Source of the DNA: Bordetella genomosp. 13
GTDB lineage: Bacteria > Pseudomonadota > Gammaproteobacteria > Burkholderiales > Burkholderiaceae_B
DNA: 64,000 nucleotides
Assembly: GCF_002119665.1 (NCBI RefSeq)
Contig: NZ_CP021111.1
Location: forward strand, 3,038,001-3,102,000
Direction of reading: 5' to 3'
Shown here in pieces: positions 17,603-29,848 of this stretch. The notes under the pieces were generated by a model that did not search any database, was not told the origin of the DNA, and worked only from the letters and a program-made list of their open reading frames with translations. The position numbers and the translations under genes are program-made. Every line of letters starts with the position of its first letter. The first letter of the stretch is position 1.

Positions 17603-17608
17603 TATAAT
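17603..17608 (+). promoter_or_regulatory. Candidate -10 element of the GGEEF cyclase gene
   Basis: A perfect TATAAT lies 24 bases after the GST stop and about 120 bases before the start of the diguanylate cyclase gene. No convincing -35 is seen at the usual distance. Confidence 0.4.
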
Positions 17609-17729
17609 CGCGGGCTGCCCGGTAAGCGAACGTAAACAACAACAGCAGGACCAACGGTCGTCTCCCCATGCCCTCCGATGTCAGACACGACGCACTACAC
17701 TCCTGCCCGCGTGCCCACGCGAGGTGTGC

Positions 17730-19277
17730 GTGCCTGTCCTGACGAGCAAGGCATGGGAGAGCTTCTTACGTGGCAGCTACCCTTCTCGGGCGCTGGCGCT
17801 GGGGCTCATGTTTCCGGCGGTGGGCGCGGTGCTGCTGCAGCACGACGCGCCCCTGTGGTACTGGATCGGCCCGGCGCTGCACGCTTTTCTGTGGCCGTAC
17901 CTCGCCTGGCGGCTGTCGCGACGCGCCGCGCCGCCTGCCGACGCCAATCGCCGGCACCTGCTCGTGGATCATTTCGGGGCGGGCATGTGGACCGCCGCCA
18001 TTGCCTTCAATGCGCTGCCCGCCATCCTGATGCTGGCCCTGCTGCTGATGGACAGCATGATCGCCGGCGGCTGGCGGCAATTCCTGCGCGGGCTGGGGCT
18101 GCACGCCGCCGGCGCGCTTGCCGGCCTGCTCGTGTTCGGGCTCCATTGGCTGCCGGTCTCGTCTCCCGAACAGATCTGGGCCTGCCTGCCCCTGCTGCTG
18201 TTGTATCCGCCGGTCGCCGGGCGCGTCGCATACCGGGCGCTGGATGAGCTGCGCGAACAGCGCGAAGACCTGTCGCAGCTGAGCCTGCACGATCCGCTGT
18301 CCGGTCTGCACAATCGCCGCCACATGGACGCGGTGATCCACGCCGAGTACCAGCGCTATCTGCGCCACGGCGAGCCGGCCACGCTGGTGTTGATCGACTT
18401 CGATCATTTCAAGCGCATCAACGACGACCTCGGCCATCCCGTGGGCGACAAGGCGATCCGCCGCTTCGGCAAGCGCCTGCGCATGAGCCTGCGCAACTCG
18501 GACACGCCCGGCCGCTACGGCGGCGAGGAATTCGTGGTGCTGATGCCGCACACCACCGCGCGCGACGCCAGCCGCTTCATGAAGCGGCTGCAGCAGAACC
18601 TGCACGACGAGCCCCTGCTGGAGGAACGGCGCGTGACGATCAGCATCGGCATCGCCAGCCTGGCGCCCGAACTGGAAAGCCATACCGCCTGGGTGAAGCA
18701 GGCCGACGCGGCGCTCTATCGCGCGAAGGACCAGGGCCGCAACCGCGTGGCGGTGGCGGGGGACGAGAGCGAAGACGAGTCCGATCAGGCCGACGCGCTC
18801 GGCGCGGCCATGCAGCCGCTGCTGCCGCTGGAACGGCGCCTGATGGTGGGTCTTGAATTGGGCGGCATCGCCGCCGCGATCTTCGATCCGTCCGACCGGC
18901 TGGCCTGGGCCAACGAGGCGTTCCGCCGGCTGTATTGCGTGCCGCCCTCGGCGCGCACTTTCGCGGACATCATGCACAACTGCCACCGGCTGCGTTGCGG
19001 CCCGCGCATCGACATGCCCAGCGTGCGCACCTGGCTGTCCATCGCCGACACCCGACGCAGGCGCGAGCCGCATCGCAGCTTCCTGCAGGCCATGCACGAC
19101 GGCAGCGTATACCGGGTCGAGGAAACCTCGATGGCCAACGGCTGGCTGCTCAACCTGTGGCTGCCCCACGTCGGCGGCGACGACGGCCGCCAGCGCCAGG
19201 GCGCCGGATCAGAACAGCGGGATCCGGCTGGCGTCCGTGTCGACCCACTGGTCGCGGATCGCCAGCAGCTCGGGTAG
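17730..19277 (+). CDS. MASE2-GGEEF diguanylate cyclase with C-terminal PAS-like region
   Basis: A 515-residue inner-membrane enzyme predicted to make c-di-GMP from two GTP. The N-terminal MASE2 sensor starts SFLRGSYPSRALALGLMFPA and spans about five membrane segments (to about residue 165). The GGDEF domain runs from LSLHDPLSGLHNRRHMD (about 185) with an intact GGEEF at about 264-268 and an RxxD product-inhibition site (RNSD) five residues before it. After about 345, a 170-residue region with FDPSDRLAWANEAFRRLY looks PAS-like. The start is probably GTG at 17730, with GAGG 5 bases upstream; earlier starts add a hydrophilic tail foreign to MASE2. Its last 69 bases overlap the 3' end of the opposite HD-GYP gene. 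Confidence 0.88.
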   Translation: MPVLTSKAWESFLRGSYPSRALALGLMFPAVGAVLLQHDAPLWYWIGPALHAFLWPYLAWRLSRRAAPPADANRRHLLVDHFGAGMWTAAIAFNALPAILMLALLLMDSMIAGGWRQFLRGLGLHAAGALAGLLVFGLHWLPVSSPEQIWACLPLLLLYPPVAGRVAYRALDELREQREDLSQLSLHDPLSGLHNRRHMDAVIHAEYQRYLRHGEPATLVLIDFDHFKRINDDLGHPVGDKAIRRFGKRLRMSLRNSDTPGRYGGEEFVVLMPHTTARDASRFMKRLQQNLHDEPLLEERRVTISIGIASLAPELESHTAWVKQADAALYRAKDQGRNRVAVAGDESEDESDQADALGAAMQPLLPLERRLMVGLELGGIAAAIFDPSDRLAWANEAFRRLYCVPPSARTFADIMHNCHRLRCGPRIDMPSVRTWLSIADTRRRREPHRSFLQAMHDGSVYRVEETSMANGWLLNLWLPHVGGDDGRQRQGAGSEQRDPAGVRVDPLVADRQQLG

Positions 19278-20224
19278 GCACTCGACGAACAGGGGCACCA
19301 GTTCGGGATCGAAGTGCGTGCCGCTTTCCTTGACGATGTGGGCGACCGCCTCGTCCACCGGCCAGGCGGCCTTGTACGGGCGCTCGCTGGTCAGCGCGTC
19401 GAACACGTCGGCCAGCGCGACGATGCGCGCCACGTGCGGGATCTGTTCACCGCGCAGCCCGCGCGGATAACCGGTGCCGTCCCACTTCTCGTGATGGCCC
19501 TCGGCGATGATGCGGGCCATGCGCAACAGGCCCGACCGGTGATCGCCGATGATCTTGCCGCCGATGATCGGATGCCGGCGCATCACCACCCACTCTTCAT
19601 CGGTCAGCTTGCCCGGCTTCTTCAGAATGGCGTCGGGAATGCCGATCTTGCCGATGTCGTGCATGGGCGCGGCGTTCAGCACCTCTTCGGCGGCCGTGGC
19701 GCTGTAACCGGCCGCCAGCGCCAGCACCTTTGCATAGTGGCTCATGCGGATGACGTGCAGGCCGGTCTCGTTGTCCTTGTACTCGGCCGCCGCGCCCAGC
19801 CGCTGGATGATCTGCAGCCGCGTGTCGCGCAGCACCTGCACCTGCACCAGCGACAGGTGGTTGCGCACGCGCGCCTTCACGATCGCCGGGCTGTATGGCT
19901 TGGTGATGTAGTCCACCGCGCCCAGGTCGAAGCCATACTGCTCGTCCATCGTATTGGCCAGCGCGGTGACGAAGATGATCGGTATGGTCTCGGTGGCGGT
20001 GTCCTGCTTCAGCGCGGCGCAGACCTCGTACCCTGAGATGCCGGGCATCATGACGTCCAGCAGGATCAGGTCGGGCTGTTCCATGCGCGCCAGCTCCATC
20101 CCTTTCAGGCCGTCGCGCGCGAAGAACAGGCGATAGTCGTCCTGCAGCGTGTGGCGCAGCACTTGCAGGTTCGTGGGTTCGTCGTCCACCAATAGCAGAG
20201 TGGGGCGCGCGTCGACGATCTTTC

Positions 20225-20228
<4 letters not shown>
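19209..20228 (-). CDS. HD-GYP response regulator (c-di-GMP phosphodiesterase)
   Basis: A 339-residue two-domain regulator. The receiver domain (about 8-125) has DD at 15-16, the phospho-acceptor Asp58 (LILLDVMMPG) and Lys110 (DYITKPYSP). The output is an HD-GYP domain: HD at 190-191 (APMHDIGKIGIPD), HHEKWDGTGYPRGL near 245-258, and DVFDALTSERPYK near 275. All key residues are present, so it should cleave c-di-GMP when phosphorylated. The start ATG (20228) overlaps the stop of the hybrid kinase gene (ATGA), so the two are translationally coupled and form a natural sensor-effector pair. Its 3' end overlaps the convergent diguanylate cyclase gene by 69 bases. Confidence 0.93.
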
Positions 20229-23179
<2,951 letters not shown>

Positions 23180-23554
23180 GTCGTGCGTATCCCGCTGGGC
23201 CGCGAGCGACGGCTGCGGCCAGTGTTGCTGAACCATCCTGAGCAGGATTTCGCTGCCGAAGACGTGCATCCCGGCATGCGCTGGTCACCATCGGGGGCGC
23301 GCTATTTGCGAACGATGCGACACGGCCATGACTACCCGGCTACGTAGCTTATCGGCCGGACAGGCGTTTTCTTTAGCGGAAGCCTTGACAAACTTCCGGC
23401 CTGCTTTTTTTTGAACGCAAAGCTTGGCAAGGAATGGTCATAATCCTGTTGTTGCACTGCAACATACAATGCGGTGTAATGACGAGATCGCCCTGCCGCC
23501 CGCGACGGGCGGCGCCAGCCTACCGGGCCGGAAGTCCCCTACGAGGAGATCGCC
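23180..23554. other. Divergent control region between the hybrid kinase and DUF3141 genes
   Basis: No gene is seen in these 375 bases apart from possible N-terminal extensions of the kinase (to 23269). It holds a consensus TTGACA (23385-23390) without a clear -10 at the right distance, a CATAAT (23439-23444), a run of eight Ts (23405-23412) and a perfect 15-base palindrome (23450-23464). Confidence 0.5.
23450..23464 (+). promoter_or_regulatory. Palindrome upstream of the DUF3141 gene
   Basis: TGTTGCA, one central C, then TGCAACA: a perfect 15-base palindrome 90 bases before the DUF3141 start codon. TTGC/GCAA-containing palindromes are recognised by PHA regulators of the PhaR type in some bacteria, so control linked to polyhydroxyalkanoate metabolism is a possible reading, not shown. 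Confidence 0.5.
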
Positions 23555-26065
23555 ATGGCAGCATCCGCCGCCGATCAATCCCCCACGCCACTCCATACCT
23601 TGTCCTTCAACCCGTGGGCCGCGGCCTACGAATACGCCGTCGATGCCTGGCAGCGCGGCGTGCTGTACACGGACGTGATGCGCCAGCGCGGCAACCAGTA
23701 TCACCGCCACATCGCCAAGCGCGCGCCGAACGTGCTCAGCATGAAGTCCGAGCTCATCCTGGACGGCCGCGAGCTGGAACGCCCGGTCAACTATGGCCTG
23801 CTGCGCATCCTGCCGCCCGAGGGCATGGAGGTCGATCCGCAAAAGCGTCCCTTCCTGGTGGTCGATCCGCGCGCGGGCCACGGGCCCGGCATCGGCGGCT
23901 TCAAGCCGGAAAGCGAGATCGGCGTGGCGGTGCAAGCCGGCCACCCCTGCTACTTCGCCAGCTTCCTGCCGCATCCGATGCCCACGCAGACCGTGGAAGA
24001 CGTGATGCGCGCCGAGGCCCGCTTCATGGAAGAGATCATCGCGCGCCATCCCGAAGCCGAGGGCAAGCCCGTGGCGGTGGGCAACTGTCAGGCGGGTTGG
24101 CAGATCATGATGACGGCGGCGATGCGGCCCGAGTTGTTCGGCCCCATCATCATCGCGGGCGCCCCGCTGTCGTACTGGGCGGGCTGGCGCGGCATGAATC
24201 CCATGCGCTATGCGGGCGGCCTTCTGGGCGGCAGCTGGCTCACCGCCATGACCAGCGACCTGGGCGCGGGCAAGTTCGACGGCGCCTGGCTGGTGCAGAA
24301 CTTCGAGAACCTGAATCCGGCCAACACGCTGTGGACCAAGCAGTACAACCTGTACGAGAAGGTGGACACCGAAGCCCGCCGCTATCTGGGCTTCGAGAAA
24401 TGGTGGGGCGGGCACGTGTATCTGAACGGCCCCGAGATCCAGTACATCGTCGACAATCTTTTCATCGGCAACCGCCTGGCCACCGCGGGGCTGGTCACTT
24501 CCGACGGCATCCGCATCGATCTGCGCAACATCCGGTCGCCCATCATCGTGTTCTGCTCGCGCGGCGACAACATCACGCCGCCGCCGCAGGCGCTGGGCTG
24601 GATCACCGACCTGTATCAAAACGACCAGGAAGTGCGCGCCCACGGCCAGACCATCGTCTACGCCGTGCATGAAAGCATCGGCCACCTGGGCATCTTCGTG
24701 TCGGGCAGCGTGGCGCGCAAAGAGCACCACGAGTTCACCAGCAACATCGACATGATCGACGTGCTGCCGCCCGGCATCTATCAGGCCGAGATCGCCGACA
24801 AGACACCCGAGACCATCAACGCCGACCTCGTGCAGGGCGACTATGTGTTGTCGTTCGAGGGCCGTCGCCTGGACGACGTGCGCGACATCGTGGAACAGCG
24901 CCAGGACGACGATCGACGCTTCGCTGCCGTGGCGCGCATCTCGGACATCAACCTGGGCCTGTATCGCACCTTCCTGCAGCCCTGGGTGCGGGCCACGGTC
25001 ACGCCGCAGTCAGCGGAATGGATGCAGCGCATGCATCCGCTGCGCCTGCCGTACGAGTTGATGTCGGACCGCAACCCCATGATTGCGCCCGTGGCGCAGG
25101 TGGCCGAGCAGGTGCGCGAGCATCGCCAGGAAGTGTCGCCCGACAATCCTTTCCTGCTGGCGCAGCAGATGATGGCCAAGACCATCGAGACCAGCCTGGA
25201 GATCTACCAGGAGCTGCGCGACTGGTCGCAGGAAGCGCTGTTCATGAACGTGTACGGTTCGCCGCTGGTGCAGGACTGGGCCGGGCTCGGCGCCAAGGCC
25301 GACGCTCCGCGCCGCCATCCGGGCGTCTCGCCCGAGCACCGCAGCTTCATGGAAGACCGCAACGCCGAACTGCGCTCGCTGATGTCGGTGGGCGGACTGC
25401 GCGAAGCCGCCATCCGCATGCTGCTGTACGTGGCCGGCGCCAAAGGCGGCATCGATGAGCGCAGCTTCGCCGGCATCCGCCGCATGCGCGCCGAGAAGGA
25501 TCACGTGCTGTCGCTGCAGCAGTTCAAGGACGTGGTGCGCGAACAGGCGCTGGTGATGCGCCTGGATGCGGAAGGCGCGCTGCGCGCCATGCCCACGCTG
25601 CTGGAGCGCTCGAGCGCCGCGGAAATCCGCGCCAGCCTGGCCGACATGAAGCAGGTGCTGGAAGCCGCCCAGCCGCTCAGCGAGCGCGCCCAGAACAGCC
25701 TGCGCGAGATGGAAGCGCTGTTCGAAACGGCCGCGCGCGAGGCCGAACGCGCCGGACGCCGCCGCGCCGGGCGCAGTCCCCAGGCGCCCGCCGATGCGCC
25801 GGCGGCCCAGGCCGCCGAGGCCCTGCCCGTGAAGACCTCCCCCGCGGCGGAATCGAAGGCCGTGGCGCGTGCCTCGGCGACGCAGCCCCTGGAAAGCGCC
25901 AACGACGAACAGGCGCCGACCACGCCTCGCAAGCGGGCGGCCGCCGCGCGCAAGGCGCCCACCAAGCGCGCTGCCGCGAACAAGGCCGTGGCGAAGAAAA
26001 CGGACCGGACAGTGCCGGCCGCCAAGACGGGACGCGCGCGCAGCGCGCGCCGCAGCAAGACCTGA
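23555..26065 (+). CDS. DUF3141 protein (PHA synthase-like alpha/beta hydrolase) with histone-like tail
   Basis: An 836-residue cytoplasmic protein of the DUF3141 family, related to the poly(3-hydroxyalkanoate) synthetase alpha/beta hydrolase fold. A lipase-like box is seen as VGNCQAGWQ near residues 173-181, with Cys in the nucleophile place as in PhaC. SPIIVFCSRGDNITPP near 325 and HESIGHLGIFVSG near 365 hold the candidate Asp and His. A helical middle region follows (about 480-725). The last 110 residues are Ala, Lys, Arg and Pro-rich (KRAAAARKAPTKRAAANKAV), like histone H1 or AlgP tails, and should bind DNA or another polyanion. GAGGAG lies 6 bases before the ATG. True polymerase activity is not established for the family. 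The nearby palindrome may control it. Confidence 0.87.
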   Translation: MAASAADQSPTPLHTLSFNPWAAAYEYAVDAWQRGVLYTDVMRQRGNQYHRHIAKRAPNVLSMKSELILDGRELERPVNYGLLRILPPEGMEVDPQKRPFLVVDPRAGHGPGIGGFKPESEIGVAVQAGHPCYFASFLPHPMPTQTVEDVMRAEARFMEEIIARHPEAEGKPVAVGNCQAGWQIMMTAAMRPELFGPIIIAGAPLSYWAGWRGMNPMRYAGGLLGGSWLTAMTSDLGAGKFDGAWLVQNFENLNPANTLWTKQYNLYEKVDTEARRYLGFEKWWGGHVYLNGPEIQYIVDNLFIGNRLATAGLVTSDGIRIDLRNIRSPIIVFCSRGDNITPPPQALGWITDLYQNDQEVRAHGQTIVYAVHESIGHLGIFVSGSVARKEHHEFTSNIDMIDVLPPGIYQAEIADKTPETINADLVQGDYVLSFEGRRLDDVRDIVEQRQDDDRRFAAVARISDINLGLYRTFLQPWVRATVTPQSAEWMQRMHPLRLPYELMSDRNPMIAPVAQVAEQVREHRQEVSPDNPFLLAQQMMAKTIETSLEIYQELRDWSQEALFMNVYGSPLVQDWAGLGAKADAPRRHPGVSPEHRSFMEDRNAELRSLMSVGGLREAAIRMLLYVAGAKGGIDERSFAGIRRMRAEKDHVLSLQQFKDVVREQALVMRLDAEGALRAMPTLLERSSAAEIRASLADMKQVLEAAQPLSERAQNSLREMEALFETAAREAERAGRRRAGRSPQAPADAPAAQAAEALPVKTSPAAESKAVARASATQPLESANDEQAPTTPRKRAAAARKAPTKRAAANKAVAKKTDRTVPAAKTGRARSARRSKT

Positions 26066-26092
26066 TCCAGCCCCCGTCACGCTGAATCCGCG

Positions 26093-26123
26093 CCCCGCCC
26101 GGCTTTTCCGCGGCGGGGTTTTT
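26093..26123 (+). terminator. Rho-independent terminator of the DUF3141 gene
   Basis: CCCCGCC (26093-26099) pairs with GGCGGGG (26112-26118) and is followed directly by five Ts. It starts 28 bases after the stop codon. Confidence 0.8.
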
Positions 26124-26265
26124 CGTTGATGCGATGCGCGCGGCTTGCTCGGGGAGATCCGTGCACTGGCGCATAGGGCTTCCGCCAAGCAGGTGCCCAC
26201 TGCCCAACCCATTACGCCAAGTCTGCAACTCTGGGGCTTAATAATTTGTCATTTCACCACTCATG

Positions 26266-26280
26266 GAAAAATATTTTCCC
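26266..26280 (+). promoter_or_regulatory. AT-rich inverted repeat upstream of the DUF4148 gene
   Basis: GGAAAA, ATA, TTTTCC: a 6-base inverted repeat within an AT-rich island, 121 bases before the DUF4148 start codon. It may be an operator or part of a promoter; no regulator is implied by the sequence. Confidence 0.4.
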
Positions 26281-26400
26281 ATCTAAGGGTTTTTCCTAGG
26301 GTCGCTCAGGCGCACCATGTCTTCACCGCGAAACAAAACCCAGATAACGACGGAATCCTCCGCCGGTTTCGCTCCCTAGACCGAATCCAGGAGATCGATC

Positions 26401-26781
26401 ATGAAGACCCTTGCTGCTGCCCTGATGATGTCCGCTGGCCTGCTGAGCGCCAGCGCTTTTGCCGGCTCGAACATCGAACCCAACGACGTCCCGTTCCAGG
26501 GCGTGTACGGCCAATCCGAACCCGGCGCCCTGACCCGCGCCCAGGTGCAGGCGGAACTGGCTCAGGCCAAGGCTGCCGGGCTGGTGACGAACGTCGAGCC
26601 CAACGACGTTCCCTTCCAGGCGGCGTATGGCGCCTCGGCCTCGGCTGGCGCGAGCCGCGCCGACGTCCAGGCGGAGGCCGCCCAGGCCCGCCGGACTGGC
26701 GAGCTGTCCAACGTCGAACCCAACGACACGCCGTTCGTGGCGCAGGCCGCCGCGCGCAACGATGTGCTGGCGGGCGAATGA
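26401..26781 (+). CDS. DUF4148-family exported protein with three EPND repeats
   Basis: A 126-residue secreted protein. The signal peptide MKTLAAALMMSAGLLSASAF ends in AFAG. The mature part repeats NxEPNDxPF three times (about 24, 64 and 105), with the DUF4148 helix LTRAQVQAELAQAKAAGL between the first two and a related SRADVQAEAAQARRTGEL between the last two. Small DUF4148 proteins are abundant and often stress-induced in Burkholderiales, but their role is unknown. A good Shine-Dalgarno (CCAGGAG) precedes the ATG and a strong terminator follows, so it is a monocistronic unit. The triple repeat looks like internal duplication of a 40-residue unit. Confidence 0.85.
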   Translation: MKTLAAALMMSAGLLSASAFAGSNIEPNDVPFQGVYGQSEPGALTRAQVQAELAQAKAAGLVTNVEPNDVPFQAAYGASASAGASRADVQAEAAQARRTGELSNVEPNDTPFVAQAAARNDVLAGE

Positions 26782-27116
26782 CAGGTACGTAGCCGAGGTG
26801 GACGGCCATGTGCGCCGCCACCCGGCTTTGCAGAAAGCCGTGCAAGCAGTACTCGCCCGGGAAGATTGACGCCACCCGGACGAGAACGGCTTACCCCAGC
26901 CTGGCCCCGCGAGGGGCCAGGCGTTTTTTTGCGCCCGCCGCGTGCATCGGCCGCCAGAACGGCAGATAGCAAGACCGCGCCATTTCCTGTCATAGACGCC
27001 AGCCATACTCGAGCAGCTGCCTGAAGCGGGCAGCGCCCGGCCGGAATGCCTTCGGCCCGACGGTTGGACGTCCCAGGCGGCCAACCGCTGAACACGAATG
27101 AGATCATCGGCGGCCT
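26782..27116 (+). other. Intergenic region between the DUF4148 and glycosyltransferase genes
   Basis: 335 bases without a supportable gene. It holds a small GGCTTT/AAAGCC hairpin (26824-26839) and the terminator at 26900-26930. I see no clear promoter for the following glycosyltransferase gene. Confidence 0.4.
26900..26930 (+). terminator. Rho-independent terminator of the DUF4148 gene
   Basis: CCTGGCCCC and GGGGCCAGG form a perfect 9-base-pair stem around a GCGA loop, followed by CG and seven Ts (26924-26930). It is a very strong intrinsic terminator 118 bases after the stop codon. Confidence 0.9.
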
Positions 27117-28262
27117 ATGGTACCCAGCAGCACGTCCGCGCGCGGCAACTTCCTGATGCGCCAGGCCCTCGCGGCCGGCGGCGCCATCCGCAAGGCGGCC
27201 CGCCATGCAGAACGCTCCACCAAACGCCGCCTGCTCGAACTGCTGGCCTTTCGCGACTCGAGCCGCACCGAAAAACACATCGATGAGCTGCGCGGTATTT
27301 CGCGCATCATCGTCATCCGGCCGAACTACCGCATCGGCAACGCGGTCATCAGCACTTCCATCCTCGAGCCGCTGCAGCTGAAGTACCCCGGCGCCACCAT
27401 CGACTTCCTGGCCACGGACAAGACCACGTCGGTGTTCCGGAACCTGCCCGTGGGCACGGTGGCCGCGCTGTCGCGCGCCGCCATCTCGCGCCCGTGGCGC
27501 ATGGTGTCGCTGCTGCGGCAGCTGCGGCGCGGGCGCTACGACCTGGCCGTGCAACTGGAAGACGGATCGCTGACCGGCCTCTTGATCTCGCGCGCGATCG
27601 GCGCGCGCTACGTGATCGGCAAGCCCAAGGGGGACGCGTGCTGGTACGACGTGAACGTCCGCCAGGACGTGACGCACGCCTACGACACCGCCTCGGTCTT
27701 CTCGCGCGCCCTGGGCGTGGTGGGCTGCCCCGCCCGTCCGCGACTGGTCCTGTGCCCTCGAGAGAGGTCCCAGGCCGCCGCGCAACTCGAGTCGCTGGGC
27801 CTGGCCACGGCGCGGGACGGACGGACGGAACCTTTCGTGGCGGTGTTCGTGGGCGGCCACGATGACAAGGTGTGCCCGGCCTCGTTCTGGGCCGAACTGT
27901 TCCGTGGCCTGGACGGCGGGCAGCGGCGCTTCGTGGTGTTCGTCGGCCCCGAGGAACAGGCCCTGGCGCCGCGCATCGAGCAGGCTTTGGCGGCCCTGCC
28001 GCACGGCCGGCTGTGCCGCACCCGGCCGCTGCGCGAGTTCGCGGCCATGCTGGAACGCGCCAGCGTGCTGGTGACTCCCGACTCGGGGCCCATGCACATC
28101 GCGGCCGCGCTGCGGGTGCCCGTGGTGGCGATGGCCAGGTCGCACCGCTCGACCTGTTTCATTCCCGACTACGACGACACGCGCACGGTGTGGAACCTGG
28201 ACGTGGCAGAGGCGCTGCGGGCGATCGGGGAAGTCACGGCAGGGGCTGCCGCCCCTGCCTGA
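27117..28262 (+). CDS. Glycosyltransferase family 9 (heptosyltransferase-like)
   Basis: A 381-residue GT-B-fold transferase of family 9, which includes the ADP-heptose:LPS heptosyltransferases acting on the cytoplasmic face of the inner membrane. Two domains are visible: the N-terminal one with IIVIRPNYRIGNAVISTSIL near 64-83, and the C-terminal one with the donor-binding region VLVTPDSGPMHIAAALRVPV near 320-339. The DSGPMH motif is the family hallmark. A basic N-terminal extension of about 55 residues precedes the fold; a later start at 27156 is possible. The product may add a sugar to the LPS core or another envelope glycan; the acceptor is unknown. No other LPS gene lies nearby, which is unusual for a core transferase. 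Confidence 0.85.
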   Translation: MVPSSTSARGNFLMRQALAAGGAIRKAARHAERSTKRRLLELLAFRDSSRTEKHIDELRGISRIIVIRPNYRIGNAVISTSILEPLQLKYPGATIDFLATDKTTSVFRNLPVGTVAALSRAAISRPWRMVSLLRQLRRGRYDLAVQLEDGSLTGLLISRAIGARYVIGKPKGDACWYDVNVRQDVTHAYDTASVFSRALGVVGCPARPRLVLCPRERSQAAAQLESLGLATARDGRTEPFVAVFVGGHDDKVCPASFWAELFRGLDGGQRRFVVFVGPEEQALAPRIEQALAALPHGRLCRTRPLREFAAMLERASVLVTPDSGPMHIAAALRVPVVAMARSHRSTCFIPDYDDTRTVWNLDVAEALRAIGEVTAGAAAPA

Positions 28263-28277
28263 GCCGCGTCCGCCGAC

Positions 28278-29471
28278 TCAGGCGGCGCGTTCCTGCAGCA
28301 CCTGCACCGCAGGCAGGGTCTTGCCCTCCAGGAATTCCAGGAAGGCGCCGCCGCCCGTCGAGATGTAGCCGACCTGGTCGCCGATGCCGTACTTGGCGAT
28401 GGCGGCCAGCGTGTCGCCGCCGCCCGCGATCGAGAACGCGTCCGCGTCGGCGATGGCGCGCGCGATCACCTCGGTGCCATGCGCGAACTGGTCGAACTCG
28501 AACACGCCCACCGGACCGTTCCACACGATGCTGCCGGCCTGCTTCAGCACGTCGGCCAGTTGCGCGGCGGTCTTGGGACCGATGTCCAGGATCATGTCGT
28601 CCTCGGCCACGTCGGCCGCGGCCTTGACGGTGGCCTGCGCATCGGCGCCGAACGACTTGGCGCACACCACGTCCACCGGAATGGGAACGGCGGCGCCGCG
28701 CTTGGCCATCAGGTCGATCACGGCGCGGGCCTGCTCGACCTGTTCGGGCTCGGCCAGCGACTTGCCGATGGGCAGGCCGGCGGCCAGCATGAAGGTGTTG
28801 GCGATGCCGCCGCCCACCACCAGCTGGTCGACCTGGCCGGCCAGCGACTGCAGGATGGACAGCTTGGTCGACACCTTGGAACCGCCGACGATGGCCACCA
28901 GCGGACGCTTGGGCTGGTTCAGCGCGCGACCCAGGGCGTCCAGTTCGGCCTCGAGCAGCGGACCGGCGCAAGCCACGGGCGCGAAGCGCGCGATGCCGTG
29001 GGTGGTGGCCTCGGCGCGATGCGCGGTGCCGAAGGCATCATTGACGTAGACGTCGCACAGGGCCGCCAGCTTGCGGGACAGGGCCTCGTCGTTCTTCTTC
29101 TCGCCGACGTTGACGCGGCAGTTCTCCAGCAGCACGACCTGGCCGGGCGCCACGTCGACGCCGTCAACCCAGTTCTGCACCAGCGTCACGGGCGCGCCCA
29201 GCGCCTCGGACAGGCGCTTGGCGACGGGCGCCAGCGTATCGCCCTCGCCCAGCGTGCCCTCGGTGGGACGGCCCAGGTGCGAGGTGACCATCACGGCGGC
29301 GCCGGCATCCAGCGCCAGCTTGATGCCAGGCACCGACGCGCGGATGCGGGTGTCCTCGGTGATGTTGCCGGCATCGTCGAACGGCACGTTCAGGTCGGCG
29401 CGGATGAACACGCGCTTGCCGGACAGTTGGCCGGCCTTGGCCAGCGCGGACAGCGTATTGACTTTGGACAT
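28278..29471 (-). CDS. pgk: Phosphoglycerate kinase
   Basis: This glycolytic enzyme transfers the acyl phosphate of 1,3-bisphosphoglycerate to ADP. The 397-residue product has the N-terminal substrate site [14 protein letters not shown] near 19-32, SHLGRPTEG near 63, [14 protein letters not shown] near 190, and the nucleotide-binding [19 protein letters not shown] near 350-370 with [13 protein letters not shown] following. The ATG at 29471 is set by the conserved [11 protein letters not shown] start and an AGGAG 9 bases upstream; the open frame extends into the repeat region but is not coding. It is the third gene of a tkt-gap-pgk series, but 726 bases with two long palindromes separate it from gap. 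Confidence 0.97.
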   Translation of the reverse strand: MSKVNTLSALAKAGQLSGKRVFIRADLNVPFDDAGNITEDTRIRASVPGIKLALDAGAAVMVTSHLGRPTEGTLGEGDTLAPVAKRLSEALGAPVTLVQNWVDGVDVAPGQVVLLENCRVNVGEKKNDEALSRKLAALCDVYVNDAFGTAHRAEATTHGIARFAPVACAGPLLEAELDALGRALNQPKRPLVAIVGGSKVSTKLSILQSLAGQVDQLVVGGGIANTFMLAAGLPIGKSLAEPEQVEQARAVIDLMAKRGAAVPIPVDVVCAKSFGADAQATVKAAADVAEDDMILDIGPKTAAQLADVLKQAGSIVWNGPVGVFEFDQFAHGTEVIARAIADADAFSIAGGGDTLAAIAKYGIGDQVGYISTGGGAFLEFLEGKTLPAVQVLQERAA

Positions 29472-29611
29472 TGATCGATGCTCCTGGTTGTTCGATTCTT
29501 CGATGTAAATAGATAATGCGGAATTCTTCGCCGCGCCGGGCTGAATGGTGGCAGGGTTCTGTTGTGACAGGGGTTTCTCTTCGCTTCCGGGCGTTTTTGA
29601 GTTCTTGAACC

Positions 29612-29742
29612 GCCTCTGTATGTCGTGCGTGGCCGCGCCGGCCAAGTCGTCGGGCTCGGGCGCGCCATCAGGCGCCCTCGGTCCCCTTCGGGGACTTCCC
29701 CTCCTCCAATTGGCCGGCGCGGCCACGCACGACATACAGAGG
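29612..29742 (-). repeat. Long palindromic element, copy A
   Basis: A 33-base arm (29612-29644) is repeated in perfect inverted form at 29710-29742. The 65-base interior contains two smaller hairpins: GTCCCC/GGGGAC around TTC, and GCGCC/GGCGC around a 4-base loop. The whole could fold as an outer stem with two inner hairpins. Its reverse complement aligns with copy B over its whole length, most strongly in the interior. Confidence 0.85.
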
Positions 29743-29848
29743 CTGCAACTACACAAAGCCGCGTACGCCTTGGGCCGCCGTCAGCGTAATGCGGAGGACA
29801 ACACGCATACCGTCGCATGCCGCGGCCTCGCGCATGCCGCTGCTCTGA

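Larger units (their letters stand above)
26066..26400 (+). other. Intergenic region before the DUF4148 gene
   Basis: 335 bases without a gene. It contains the terminator of the DUF3141 gene (26093-26123) and then an unusually AT-rich stretch (about 26235-26300) with an inverted repeat at 26266-26280, likely to hold the promoter of the next gene. A CCAGGAG Shine-Dalgarno-like stretch ends about 8 bases before the ATG at 26401. Confidence 0.5.

Noticed and set aside
29472..29756. N-terminal extension of pgk into the palindromic region
   Set aside because: The sequence has no similarity to phosphoglycerate kinase and the conserved start with AGGAG is at 29471.
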